Of a stretch of DNA of 32,323 nt, positions 20,316 to 29,885 are shown piece after piece. Origin of the DNA: an uncultured Roseburia sp. (GTDB lineage: Bacteria > Bacillota > Clostridia > Lachnospirales > Lachnospiraceae); NCBI GenBank assembly GCA_947246475.1, contig CAMXSH010000029.1, positions 1 through 32,323 on the forward strand. Reading direction: 5' to 3'. The position numbers and the translations under genes are program-made. Numbering within the stretch: the stretch's first letter is position 1; each line of letters begins with the position of its first letter. The notes beneath the pieces were generated by a model, which searched no databases, was not told the DNA's origin, and saw nothing but the letters and a program-made list of their open reading frames with translations.

Positions 20316-22319
20316 ATGTTAGAAGGATTTGTAAAAGTGGCAGCTTGTTCACCAGAGCTTAAGGTGGCAGATTGTGAATACAATTGTGATAAGATGATCG
20401 AAAAGGCACGAAAGATGAGCAATAAGGGAGCAAAAGTGCTGGCATTTCCGGAATTGTGCCTGACAGGATATACCTGTGGCGACCTGTTTCTTCAGGATCG
20501 TCTTCTGAATGGGGCATTGGAAGGGCTGGAGCGGTTTTCCAGAGAGACGAAAGAATGTGATACGTTATTTTCTGTGGGGCTTCCGCTTCTGCATCAGGGA
20601 AGGCTTTATAATGTGGCGGCGGCAGTATTTCGTGGAGAGATACTGGGGCTGGTTCCCAAAAGCCATATCCCGACCTATTCTGAATTTTATGAAGGAAGGC
20701 ATTTTGCCGGCGGGGATTCTGCGTGGCAGCGGGGAACTGTAAGCGAGGAGAGCTGCGGGACACACCGTCTTCCATTTATGGACAAGGAAATTTCTTTTGG
20801 CGCCAAACAGATCTTTACCTGCGAACAGCTTCCGGAGCTGTCTGTCGCCATAGAGATCTGTGAGGATCTGTGGGTGCCTGTGCCGCCAAGTTCTTATCAT
20901 GCCATGGCGGGGGCGACGGTCATCATCAATCCATCTGCCAGTGATGAGGTGACAGGGAAATCCGCATACCGCAGGGAGCTGGTAAAAAATCAGAGCGCGC
21001 GGACCATCGCCGCCTATCTCTATGCCGATGCTTCCGGGGGAGAGTCCACCACCGATCTGGTGCATGCCGGACATAATATGATCATGGAAAATGGAGTGAT
21101 GCTGGCAGAGAATCCTTCTTTTAAAGAACATGATATCATTACTGAGATCGATGTGAAGAGGCTACAGGCTGAGCGGCGCCGTATGACGACCTTTCCGCTA
21201 TATGCTTCGCCAGAAAAAATGGGATACCGGATCCACAGGTTTCGTTACGAAAAGGTGGAGAAGACAGAGCTTACCAGGACTTTTGAAAAAACGCCATTTG
21301 TTCCGGCGTCAAAGACCCATAGGGAAGAGCGCTGCGATGAGATCCTAAATATCCAGGCTTCGGGACTGGTAAAAAGGCTGCGCCATACCGGATGCCGGAG
21401 CGCGGTGATTGGTCTGTCCGGCGGTCTGGATTCCACCCTGGCCTTGCTGGTGACTGTGCGTGCCTTTGACAGCCTGTCCCTGGACCGCAAGGGGATCGTC
21501 TGCGTAACGATGCCCTGCTTTGGCACTACGAACCGGACCTATGACAATGCGGTCAATCTGGCGAAAGAGCTGGGGACAGAGCTGAGAGAGATATCCATTG
21601 AAAGGGCGGTGAAGGGGCATTTTGAGGATATCGGCCACGATATCAATGTCCATGACATCACCTACGAAAACGGTCAGGCAAGGGAGCGGACGCAGATTCT
21701 TATGAATATTGCCAACCAGACAGGCGGTCTGGTGATCGGAACCGGGGATATGTCAGAACTGGCACTGGGCTGGGCGACCTACAACGGAGATCACATGTCC
21801 ATGTACGGTGTGAACTGTTCTGTCCCCAAAACGCTTGTGAGATATCTGGTGCAGTACTTTGCCGATACTTGCGTCAGCAATGGTGACACCAGTGGGAGCA
21901 GTGGCGGCATTTCCGGGAGTATTTTGAAGCGTGTCCTGTATGATGTACTGGATACACCGGTGAGCCCGGAGCTTTTGCCGCCCAGGGACGGCAAAATTTC
22001 ACAGAAGACAGAGGATATTGTAGGACCTTATGAACTACATGACTTTTATCTGTACTATATGCTCCGGTTTGGGTTTATGCCATCCAAGATATTTCGGATG
22101 GCAGTATATACTTTTGAGGGTGTGTACGATGCACCGACGGTTTACCAGTGGCTTCATACCTTCTACCACCGATTTTTCAGGCAGCAGTTCAAGCGCTCCT
22201 GTATTCCCGACGGGCCCAAGGTGGGCTCTGTGGCGCTGTCGCCGCGGGGAGACCTCCGCATGCCCAGTGATGCATCCGATGCACTCTGGAAAGCAGATCT
22301 GGAGAGCATAAAGCCCTGA
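20316..22319 (+). CDS. nadE: Glutamine-dependent NAD+ synthetase
   Basis: NadE makes NAD+ from deamido-NAD, ATP and glutamine-derived ammonia. ATG 20316 is chosen over ATG 20304 because GGAGG (20306-20310) sits five bases before it, giving 667 residues. The N-terminal glutaminase (CN-hydrolase) domain has the triad E46 (AFPELCLTGY), K115 (VPKSHIPTYSEFYEGRHF) and C182 (IEICEDLWVP). The C-terminal synthetase has the PP-loop SGGLDST (368-374) and later motifs such as TGDMSELALGWATYNGDHM. The length is normal for the fused form. It stands alone after the terminator at 20263 and meets the minus-strand gene at 22320 tail to tail with no gap. Confidence 0.96.
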   Translation: MLEGFVKVAACSPELKVADCEYNCDKMIEKARKMSNKGAKVLAFPELCLTGYTCGDLFLQDRLLNGALEGLERFSRETKECDTLFSVGLPLLHQGRLYNVAAAVFRGEILGLVPKSHIPTYSEFYEGRHFAGGDSAWQRGTVSEESCGTHRLPFMDKEISFGAKQIFTCEQLPELSVAIEICEDLWVPVPPSSYHAMAGATVIINPSASDEVTGKSAYRRELVKNQSARTIAAYLYADASGGESTTDLVHAGHNMIMENGVMLAENPSFKEHDIITEIDVKRLQAERRRMTTFPLYASPEKMGYRIHRFRYEKVEKTELTRTFEKTPFVPASKTHREERCDEILNIQASGLVKRLRHTGCRSAVIGLSGGLDSTLALLVTVRAFDSLSLDRKGIVCVTMPCFGTTNRTYDNAVNLAKELGTELREISIERAVKGHFEDIGHDINVHDITYENGQARERTQILMNIANQTGGLVIGTGDMSELALGWATYNGDHMSMYGVNCSVPKTLVRYLVQYFADTCVSNGDTSGSSGGISGSILKRVLYDVLDTPVSPELLPPRDGKISQKTEDIVGPYELHDFYLYYMLRFGFMPSKIFRMAVYTFEGVYDAPTVYQWLHTFYHRFFRQQFKRSCIPDGPKVGSVALSPRGDLRMPSDASDALWKADLESIKP

Positions 22320-22769
22320 TCATTGTTCCACAGTTGCTTTGGACAGGGCATTTTTGATGCCGTCGATAAGCATGGTCTGGGTATATTTACTTTTTTCACT
22401 GACGGTGATGTCGTCGATGGGAGTTCCTGCCACCAGCTCTTCCTCCAGAAATTCCAAGGAGGGTTTTACCAGAGGGTACATGGTGGTTACGGATTCGTCC
22501 AGATTTACCAGGGAAACAGACTTGATCTGGCTCTCATCTACGACAATCTCCAGATTCAAAGTGGTATCCCCCAGCTGCATCTGGGAATTGTATATACCCG
22601 GATTGTACACTGCTGCTTCTGCAGTAGTGGTTTCAGTGGCGGTGTCTTCATCGCCGGAAGGATAGAACATGACGATCAGAAGTATGATGAGCAGGAGACC
22701 GAGTCCTACAAATATACCGGTATATACAAGCTCTTTCATTTGAAATACAAGTATTTTAGTTTTTGACAT
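22320..22769 (-). CDS. Membrane-anchored protein with degenerate FMN-bind-like domain
   Basis: A 149-residue protein: N-terminal transmembrane helix (~15-36, TGIFVGLGLLLIILLIVMFY), a Thr/Glu/Ala-rich linker, then an outer domain from ~54. The domain pattern (GIYNSQMQLGDTTLNLEIVV, IKSVSLVNLDES, PLVKPSLEFLEEELV, IDDITVSEKSKYT, GIKNAL) resembles the FMN-bind fold of NqrC/RnfG/PceC proteins. The SGATxTS motif, where FMN is attached through threonine, is replaced by VSEKSKYTQT, so covalent flavin attachment is doubtful. The start ATG 22769 follows AAAAGGGGG. It is divergent from addB and convergent with nadE. Family assignment is by pattern only. Confidence 0.65.
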   Translation of the reverse strand: MSKTKILVFQMKELVYTGIFVGLGLLLIILLIVMFYPSGDEDTATETTTAEAAVYNPGIYNSQMQLGDTTLNLEIVVDESQIKSVSLVNLDESVTTMYPLVKPSLEFLEEELVAGTPIDDITVSEKSKYTQTMLIDGIKNALSKATVEQ

Positions 22770-22863
22770 GTGGATAATTCCCCCTTTTATGGAGTGTAGA
22801 TTCCATCTTGTTATATTATATGTGCCGGATCAGGCAGATAGAACGAAAAAGGATGAAAATTAT

Positions 22864-25800
22864 ATGGCATTGCAGTTTATATTCGGCGGGGCAGGAAGCG
22901 GCAAGAGCACTTTTTTATATGATATGATAACCGCAGAAGCGGCAGAACACAGGGATAAGCAGTATTTTATCCTGGTGCCTGACCAGTTTACGCTGGAGAC
23001 GCAGAAGACGCTTGTGGAGAGGAGCGGCGGGAAGGGAATTCTAAATATTGATGTACTCAGTTTTCACCGCCTGGCATTCCGGGTATTTGAGCAGCTGCCG
23101 GCGCTGGAGCGGACGATTCTGGAGGACATGGGAAAAACCATGCTGCTCCGGAAGGTATTTTCTGAGCAGAAAGACAGGCTGGCATATTTTAAAAAAGGGA
23201 TTGATACTCCAGGTTTTTTAGATGAGTGCAAGTCTTTTTTGTGTGAGCTGGAACAGTATGGAATTCGTCAGGAAGAGGATTTTGATAAGATGAGCCAGCT
23301 GGGTGTAAAGTTCGAGGACATCCGCCTGATCTACGGCTGTTTTAAAGAAAAACTGGGGGATACGTACCGGACGGCGGAAGAGCTCATACTTCAGCTGGCG
23401 GAGGTGGTCCATCAGATGGATGGGATCCGGGATTCAGTGATCTGTCTCGACGGTTTTACCGGGTTTACCCCGGATCAGTATGAGCTGATATCCAGACTTT
23501 TACAGCTCTGCCAGGATATGTATGTCACGGTGACGATGGATGTGTCACGTCGAAGGAAATATCTCTTTCAGATCAGTGAGGAGACAGTGGCTGCCCTGAC
23601 AAAGACTGCCAGCCGGATTCCACTAGAAGTAAAAGAACCAGTCTGGGCGGGGCGGGGAAAAGAGAAAAAACCCTATCGCTTCCGTGAGGACGGGGAGCTT
23701 GCCTTTTTGGAGAGAAACTGTTTCTGCTATCCTCCGGGGCGCTGGGATGCGCCCACTGAGGATATTCGTCTGTATATAGGAAGAAAACCCCGGGATGAGG
23801 CGGCATATGTGGCGTATACTATATGGTGGATGGTGGCAAAGGGAGATTATCGTTTTGAGGATATCGCTGTGATCACAGGAGATATTAATTCTTACGAACA
23901 GACCATCACACGGGAGTTTTCCAGGATGGGAATCCGTTATTTCCTGGACAATAAAAAAAGCATTGGCGCGAACTGGGTGGCGGAATATATCCAGTCGGTG
24001 CTGGAGATGATCCGCAGGAATATGGATTATGAGAGTACGTTTCGGTTTCTGCGCTGTGGTCTGTCGCCGCTGACCAAAGAGCAGACGGACTGTCTGGAAA
24101 ATTATGTGATTGCCACAGGTAAAAGAGGACTGTCTTCTTATGAGAAAGAATGGAAGCATGGGGTGGGACAGCTTTCCCTGGAAGGGATCAATGCCTCCAG
24201 ACAGATCGTTTTTGATTGTGTTAGAGAACTATTTGAAGATTTCCGGGGCGGGAAGAAGACGGTGGAATATTATACCAGGGCCCTGTATGGGTTTCTCCTG
24301 CGTCAGACCGTGTATGAACGAATGCTGGCGCGCAGTGAAGCCTTTGAGGAGCAGGGGCAGGATATACTGGCGAAGGAATACCGAAGTGTCTATAAAGTTG
24401 TTATGAATCTTTTTGACGAGATGGTGGAACTGATGGGGGATGAGATGGTCAGTGCCGATGAATATCGCCAGATTCTCGGGGCGGGACTGTCTGAGGGGCT
24501 GGTGGGATTTATTCCACCAAAGAAAAACCAGGTAGTGGTAGGCGATATCGAAAGAACCCGTCTGAAGGATATCCGGGTATTGTTTTTTATGGGGTTTAGT
24601 GATGATATTGTCCCAGGAGGACCACAGCCGCCAGGGATCGTAAATACCAGGGAGAGAAAGAAGCTGGAGCAGATGGGAATCTCTCTGGCGCCTTCCGGCA
24701 GCAGGAAGGCGGCGAATGATCTTTTTTATCTCTATCTGAATTTTGCCAGGCCCTCTGAGAAGCTCTTCTTTACATACAGCGAGACAGGAGCCGGCGGAGA
24801 GGGAAGACAGGCTTCTTATATTCTCGGAAAGATCCGCCAGATCTTTCCGGCGCTGAGTGAACTTTACGCCGAAGAGGATCATTCTCTGGAGAGATATCTC
24901 GGCACGGACCGGGGGCTGGAGTATCTTCTGGATGGTCTGGGGGATGAAGTTCGCCGCATCGACAGAGAGGGAAATATATGGTGGGAGCTGTGGCGTTACT
25001 ATCAGACCAGAGAGGACAGGGAATGGATGAGCCGGGCACTGGCGTGTCATTTTGGAGGCAGACGGGAGGGAAAGCTGTCGGAACAGGCCCTGCAGTACCT
25101 CTATGGTGAGGAACTCTATGGAAGCATCACCAGGCTGGAGCGGTTTGCCAGGTGCCCCTATGCCTATTTTATCCTGTACGGGCTGTCCCTGAAAGAGCGG
25201 GAAGAGTACACGGTGGCAGCGCCGGACTTTGGAAATGTAGTACATTATACCCTGAAGGAGTTTTCAGACCGGATGCGGGAAAAGAATTTAAGATGGCGGG
25301 ACCTGGATGAGGAGACCATCGCACCGATGGTGTCGGAGTGCGTGGATCAGACCGTGGGAGGTTACCGGGATGTGCTCTTTGGACAGTCTAAGCGCATCGC
25401 TTTTATGATCACCCGGATCAAGAAGATGATGAACCGGACGATCTGGGCGGTATCGGAACAGATGCGCCGGGGGGCATTTGAGCAGGAATACTGCGAGGCA
25501 GGATTTTCCTACCATGACAATCTTCCCAGTATGAAGATTTCCCTGGAGGGGGAGAAAAGGCTTGTTTTTTCCGGTATCATTGACCGGATCGATACCTATG
25601 AGGACGAGGAAAATATCTATGTAAAAGTGGTGGATTATAAGACCGGAGGCATTAAGCTTTCACTGAATTCCATGTTTTACGGGCTGCAGCTGCAGCTGGT
25701 ACTGTATATGGCGGTGGCTCTCGATATGGAGAGACAAAGAGGCGGGGAAAAAAATGTAGTTCCGGCGGGGATGTTTTATTATTATGTAAAGGATCCAGTT

Positions 25801-26268
25801 CTTAAGCTGGAGAGCAGCGTAGCTCCCGATCTGGAGGAACAGAGGCTGGCGGAATATAAGTGCGGCGGTTATGCCAGCCAGAATCCCAGGGTGCTCCAGA
25901 AGCTGGACTCGGTCTTTGGCATCGGGGGAGAGTTAGAGAAGGGGGCGAAGTCCTCCTGTATCCCGGTAAATATTACCGCCAAAGGGGATTTTAGCAGTTA
26001 TGCCAAGGTGCTGAGCGATGAGAAGTGGCAGACGCTTATGGCTCACACCCTAAAACTGGCGGCAGATTTCGGGAGCCAGATCATGGATGGGGTGATCCGT
26101 GTCCATCCCTATCATCTGGGAGGGGAGACGGGTTGTGATTATTGTGGCCTGAGAAGTATCTGCGGTATGGAACGGGCAGAATTTTTCCAGTGCTGCCATG
26201 AGATGAGAGAAAAGAAGGAAGAGGAGATCTGGGATGAACTGGACGAGGGAACAGAGACAAGTCATTGA
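22864..26268 (+). CDS. addB: ATP-dependent helicase/deoxyribonuclease subunit B
   Basis: AddB of the AddAB enzyme, which processes double-strand breaks and loads RecA at Chi sites. ATG 22864 (AAGGATG upstream, protein MALQFIFGGAGSGKST) is preferred to the open extension back to 22768, giving 1134 residues. It has Walker A GGAGSGKST, an inactive helicase core, and a C-terminal RecB-type nuclease with VVDYKTG (D924). The four iron-sulfur cysteines are visible: C764 (RFARCPYAYF) and C1091, C1094, C1100 (GCDYCGLRSICG), with the family spacing C-x2-C-x5-C. It overlaps addA by 35 bases. A possible promoter is TTGACA (22763-22768) with TTTTAT at 22785-22790. Confidence 0.95.
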   Translation: MALQFIFGGAGSGKSTFLYDMITAEAAEHRDKQYFILVPDQFTLETQKTLVERSGGKGILNIDVLSFHRLAFRVFEQLPALERTILEDMGKTMLLRKVFSEQKDRLAYFKKGIDTPGFLDECKSFLCELEQYGIRQEEDFDKMSQLGVKFEDIRLIYGCFKEKLGDTYRTAEELILQLAEVVHQMDGIRDSVICLDGFTGFTPDQYELISRLLQLCQDMYVTVTMDVSRRRKYLFQISEETVAALTKTASRIPLEVKEPVWAGRGKEKKPYRFREDGELAFLERNCFCYPPGRWDAPTEDIRLYIGRKPRDEAAYVAYTIWWMVAKGDYRFEDIAVITGDINSYEQTITREFSRMGIRYFLDNKKSIGANWVAEYIQSVLEMIRRNMDYESTFRFLRCGLSPLTKEQTDCLENYVIATGKRGLSSYEKEWKHGVGQLSLEGINASRQIVFDCVRELFEDFRGGKKTVEYYTRALYGFLLRQTVYERMLARSEAFEEQGQDILAKEYRSVYKVVMNLFDEMVELMGDEMVSADEYRQILGAGLSEGLVGFIPPKKNQVVVGDIERTRLKDIRVLFFMGFSDDIVPGGPQPPGIVNTRERKKLEQMGISLAPSGSRKAANDLFYLYLNFARPSEKLFFTYSETGAGGEGRQASYILGKIRQIFPALSELYAEEDHSLERYLGTDRGLEYLLDGLGDEVRRIDREGNIWWELWRYYQTREDREWMSRALACHFGGRREGKLSEQALQYLYGEELYGSITRLERFARCPYAYFILYGLSLKEREEYTVAAPDFGNVVHYTLKEFSDRMREKNLRWRDLDEETIAPMVSECVDQTVGGYRDVLFGQSKRIAFMITRIKKMMNRTIWAVSEQMRRGAFEQEYCEAGFSYHDNLPSMKISLEGEKRLVFSGIIDRIDTYEDEENIYVKVVDYKTGGIKLSLNSMFYGLQLQLVLYMAVALDMERQRGGEKNVVPAGMFYYYVKDPVLKLESSVAPDLEEQRLAEYKCGGYASQNPRVLQKLDSVFGIGGELEKGAKSSCIPVNITAKGDFSSYAKVLSDEKWQTLMAHTLKLAADFGSQIMDGVIRVHPYHLGGETGCDYCGLRSICGMERAEFFQCCHEMREKKEEEIWDELDEGTETSH

Positions 26269-29200
26269 CCTGAGAAATTGCAATATCCTGGTGTCAGCGG
26301 CGGCGGGGTCCGGAAAGACTGCTGTGTTGATCCAGCGTATCCTGTCGCGGATCATGGATGCCAGAGAGCCGGTGGACGTGGATGAGTTTTTGATCGTGAC
26401 CTTTACCAAGGCAGCGGCGGCACAGATGAAGGAGCGGCTGGTCCAGGCGCTGGAACAGGCGCTGGCGGAGGACCCGGACAATGAACATCTGCAGCGCCAG
26501 GTCATGCTGGTGCCCATGGCGCAGATTTCCACGATACATAGTTTCTGCGGCTATGTGATACAGAATTATTTTCACCGTACCGGCGTGGATCCTGCTTACC
26601 GTGTTGGAACAGAAAGTGAGCTGGGAATGCTCCGGAATGATGTGCTGGAGGAGATGCTGGAAGAGAAATATGAGTCGCCTACGGAGGAGTTTCTGAAGAT
26701 GGCTGGTATGAGCCGCTTTGTCAAAAGTGATAAAGAGATCGAGGAGCTCATTCTGTGTCTGTATGAAAAGGCGGTGAGCGAGCCCTTTCCCCGTAAATTC
26801 CTGCAGCGGATGGAAGGGTTTGTGGGGATGGATACGGTGGAGGATCTGAAAGCATCGGAGTTCGTGCGAAGGAATACGGAATATGTGAGAAATGTATTGG
26901 AGGGCATCCGTGAGGAATACGATACCATGCTGTCGCTGTGTGAAGCGCCCCGGGGACCGGCGGCATACCGGGACTTTCTGCTACAGGAAGCCAGACAGTT
27001 TGAGGGGGTGTCGAAGGAGGCAGAGTTCGAGCAGCTGGGCAGATGGGTAGAGGGAATCACATTTGGAAGACTGCCAGGAAAGAGACAGCCGGATTGTGAA
27101 GAAGAATTAAAGGAGGCGGTAAAAGGGATCCGTGGCGCCGTGAAGGATGTGGTAAAATTACTGAAGGCAGAGATTTTTGACAGCACTTTGGAAGAACAGC
27201 TGGAGCAGCTGCGCCAGATCCGGGGGACTGTCTGTGCTTTTTTGCATCTCACGGAAGAATTTATGGAGCGGTACCGGGCAAAAAAGGCGGAAAAATCCCT
27301 GGCGGATTTCAATGACCTGGAACAGATGGCGATGGAGATTCTTCTGGAAGAGGACGAGGATGGAGCTGTGCATCCTTCCGAGGCCGCCGAAGAGTTGTCT
27401 GGGCAGTTTGCGGAGATCATGATCGATGAGTATCAGGACAGCAACCGGGTTCAGGATATGCTTCTGGGAAGTGTGGTCTCCGGGGATAATCTCTTTATGG
27501 TGGGAGACATCAAGCAAAGCATCTACCGGTTCCGCATGGCGTGTCCGGAGTTGTTTCTGGAGAAGCTGCATCGGTATTCCACCGAAGAAGGACAGAGGGA
27601 CCGTCTTGTCTGTCTGAGCCGTAATTTCCGAAGCCGTGATGTGGTTCTCCAGGGGACTAACAGCATATTTGAACAGATCATGCAGCCGAAACTGGGAGGG
27701 GTGGAGTACGATGAAGACGCCAGGCTGAGACTAGGGGCGGAATATCCAGAGAGCGGAAAGCGTCTGGCAGAGAGTGTGGATGTACTTGCCATCGACGGAA
27801 AAGACGATGGCAGTTATGAGGGGAAACTGATCGCAGAGCTGATCCGGGAATATACCGGAGAGGAGAATCCACTATATGTGCAGGGGAGGGATGGATACCG
27901 CCCTTGTGGTTATGGAGATATTGTCATTCTGGCGAGAAGTACCAAAGCCATCGGCCAGCAGATCTATGATGCACTGGCGGCAGAGGGGATCCCGGTGCAT
28001 ATGGAGAATACCAGAGGTTTTTTTGAGACCAGAGAGATCTCTCTGATGGTGAGTCTGTTTCAGATCATCGATAATCCAAGACAGGATATCCCCCTGGCGG
28101 CGGTGCTCCGAAGTCCAGTGTTCGGGTTTAGCGATGATGATCTGGCGCGGCTGAGGGGAAAAAATAAGAACATGGATTTTTTTGATTCACTTATTTGTTA
28201 TGTAGATAGTCAGGAGGAGGGAGAATTACGGGATAAGACCAGGCAGTTTCTGGAACTGCTGGAGCGCTTCCGTGAGAAGATGACCTATGTTACGGTTTCG
28301 GATATGATCCAGGATATTTACAACTGTACGAAACTGGATTATATGCTGGCTGCCATGAGCAACGGACTTCAGCGCAAAGCGAATCTGGAACTTCTGATGG
28401 AGGTGGCGAGGGAATTTGACAGCACTTCCTATAAAGGACTGCATCAGTTTGTCAGATATATCAGCGGCATCAAAAAGCGGGAGGAGGATCTGGGAGAGGC
28501 AAACCTCTCTGGAGACAGGGAGGACGTGGTGCGGATTATGACGATCCACAAGAGTAAAGGATTGGAGTTTCCCGTCTGTATCCTGGCGGGGATGGGAAGA
28601 AGCATCACCGGAGCCCGTTCCCGATCCTTTCTGGTGGTGCATCCAGAAGCAGGGATCGCGGCGCCGTTGGTGGACAATGAGCTGGGAATATCTGTCAGCC
28701 ATACTTTTACCCGCTCCCTGGCGAGGATGAATTTGATGGAAGATCTGGGAGAAGAACTGCGGGTGCTCTATGTGGCGATGACCCGTGCCAAAGAAAAGCT
28801 TGTAATGACCGGGTGTACCCGCCGGGAAAAATGCCCTGCCGGGACCGGATATTTTCAGCTGATCCGTGCCAAAAGCTATTTTGACTGGGTGCTGCCAGCG
28901 GTCCAGGGAAATGGCTGGTTCCGGGTGAAATGGCTGGAACCGGAGGAGCTGGAGAAGGCGGAGATCCAGCGTCAGGCAGATGTAATGGTGGATGAGGTGA
29001 TGCTGAATAATTTTGACACAAATATCACCTATGATAAGACAATAAATCAGCTGCTTTCCTTTATAGATGAACATCAGGCACAGGAAGAACTGGAGATTCC
29101 GACGAAACTGTCTGTCTCTGAGCTGAAAAAACGCTCCATGGAAGATACCGAAGAAGAAGTTACCGTATATGTGGGAGAGGCTCTGGAGAACCAGCCCCCG

Positions 29201-29845
29201 GTGCCAGCATTTGCCAGGAAAGATATAGAAGAAGAAGTTACCGTATATGAGGGAGAGGCTTTGGAGAACCAGCCCCCGGTGCCAGCATTTGCCAGGGAAG
29301 ATATAGAAGAAGATCAGGCGCTGGCAGGGGCAGGCTATGGTACGGTGTGGCATCAGGTGATGGCTGGGCTTTGTTTTTCCGCCGTCCGGACAGAGCAGGA
29401 TCTGGAAGGAGCATTGGAGGAGCTGGCAGAATCCGGGAGAGTCAGGGCAGAGGATCTAAAATATATCCGGAAGCACAAGCTTATGAAGTTTCTGGACTCT
29501 TCCCTTGGCAGCCAGATGCGGGAGGCGCAGGCGGAGGGAAGGCTCTACAGGGAACAGCCCTTTGTGACGATGATCCCGGCGGCAGAGGTCGTACCGGAGG
29601 CGCCGGACAAGGAGAGAGTTTTGGTGCAGGGGATCATAGATGGCTTCTATGAGACGGAAAAAGGTATCGTGCTGATGGATTACAAGACGGATCATCTGGA
29701 ACCAGGGGAGGAAGGTATCCTCCTGGAACGCTATGAGAAGCAGATGGAGCTCTATGCCCGTGCCCTGGAAGGAATTATGGGGAAGCGGGTAGTGAGGAAG
29801 GTATTGTATTCCTTTTCGCTGGATAAAGAGATTGAACTGGCGTGA
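26234..29845 (+). CDS. addA: ATP-dependent helicase/nuclease subunit A
   Basis: AddA is the UvrD-like 3'-5' helicase and nuclease partner of AddB (1203 residues; B. subtilis 1232). It has a Q-motif MNWTREQRQVI, Walker A AAAGSGKTA (K28), Walker B IDEYQDS (D398, E399), motif III/IV stretches (MVGDIKQSIYRFRMACPELF, LSRNFRS), motif V IMTIHKSKGLEFP and motif VI VLYVAMTRAKEKL. The C-terminal nuclease has MDYKTD (D1149, K1151). ATG 26234 lies within addB with GAGGAG upstream. Between helicase and nuclease is a 26-residue tandem duplication (nucleotides 29161-29311). Confidence 0.96.
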   Translation: MNWTREQRQVIDLRNCNILVSAAAGSGKTAVLIQRILSRIMDAREPVDVDEFLIVTFTKAAAAQMKERLVQALEQALAEDPDNEHLQRQVMLVPMAQISTIHSFCGYVIQNYFHRTGVDPAYRVGTESELGMLRNDVLEEMLEEKYESPTEEFLKMAGMSRFVKSDKEIEELILCLYEKAVSEPFPRKFLQRMEGFVGMDTVEDLKASEFVRRNTEYVRNVLEGIREEYDTMLSLCEAPRGPAAYRDFLLQEARQFEGVSKEAEFEQLGRWVEGITFGRLPGKRQPDCEEELKEAVKGIRGAVKDVVKLLKAEIFDSTLEEQLEQLRQIRGTVCAFLHLTEEFMERYRAKKAEKSLADFNDLEQMAMEILLEEDEDGAVHPSEAAEELSGQFAEIMIDEYQDSNRVQDMLLGSVVSGDNLFMVGDIKQSIYRFRMACPELFLEKLHRYSTEEGQRDRLVCLSRNFRSRDVVLQGTNSIFEQIMQPKLGGVEYDEDARLRLGAEYPESGKRLAESVDVLAIDGKDDGSYEGKLIAELIREYTGEENPLYVQGRDGYRPCGYGDIVILARSTKAIGQQIYDALAAEGIPVHMENTRGFFETREISLMVSLFQIIDNPRQDIPLAAVLRSPVFGFSDDDLARLRGKNKNMDFFDSLICYVDSQEEGELRDKTRQFLELLERFREKMTYVTVSDMIQDIYNCTKLDYMLAAMSNGLQRKANLELLMEVAREFDSTSYKGLHQFVRYISGIKKREEDLGEANLSGDREDVVRIMTIHKSKGLEFPVCILAGMGRSITGARSRSFLVVHPEAGIAAPLVDNELGISVSHTFTRSLARMNLMEDLGEELRVLYVAMTRAKEKLVMTGCTRREKCPAGTGYFQLIRAKSYFDWVLPAVQGNGWFRVKWLEPEELEKAEIQRQADVMVDEVMLNNFDTNITYDKTINQLLSFIDEHQAQEELEIPTKLSVSELKKRSMEDTEEEVTVYVGEALENQPPVPAFARKDIEEEVTVYEGEALENQPPVPAFAREDIEEDQALAGAGYGTVWHQVMAGLCFSAVRTEQDLEGALEELAESGRVRAEDLKYIRKHKLMKFLDSSLGSQMREAQAEGRLYREQPFVTMIPAAEVVPEAPDKERVLVQGIIDGFYETEKGIVLMDYKTDHLEPGEEGILLERYEKQMELYARALEGIMGKRVVRKVLYSFSLDKEIELA
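29161..29311 (+). repeat. 78-bp tandem duplication inside addA
   Basis: The unit starting TACCGTATAT at 29161 recurs at 29239, period 78 bases (26 codons), with only a few substitutions (GTG to GAG, CTC to TTT region, AAA to GAA). It encodes two copies of VTVYxGEALENQPPVPAFAR with an acidic DIEEE link. The frame is kept. It lies in the linker between helicase and nuclease parts. Confidence 0.9.
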
Positions 29846-29885
29846 CCCGCCATCATACCGCTGAGCTATGAGAGGGGAGATAGAA

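Noticed and set aside
24229-25245. A 338-codon minus-strand frame inside addB.
   Set aside because: Antisense to AddB with no domain, ribosome site or independent support.
29161-29311. Repeat in addA as a possible CRISPR or mobile repeat.
   Set aside because: Only two in-frame copies with no spacers and intact protein coding; a simple tandem duplication.
28226-29353. A 375-codon minus-strand frame inside addA.
   Set aside because: Antisense to conserved UvrD-type motifs; its repeated peptide simply mirrors the 78-bp tandem duplication of addA.
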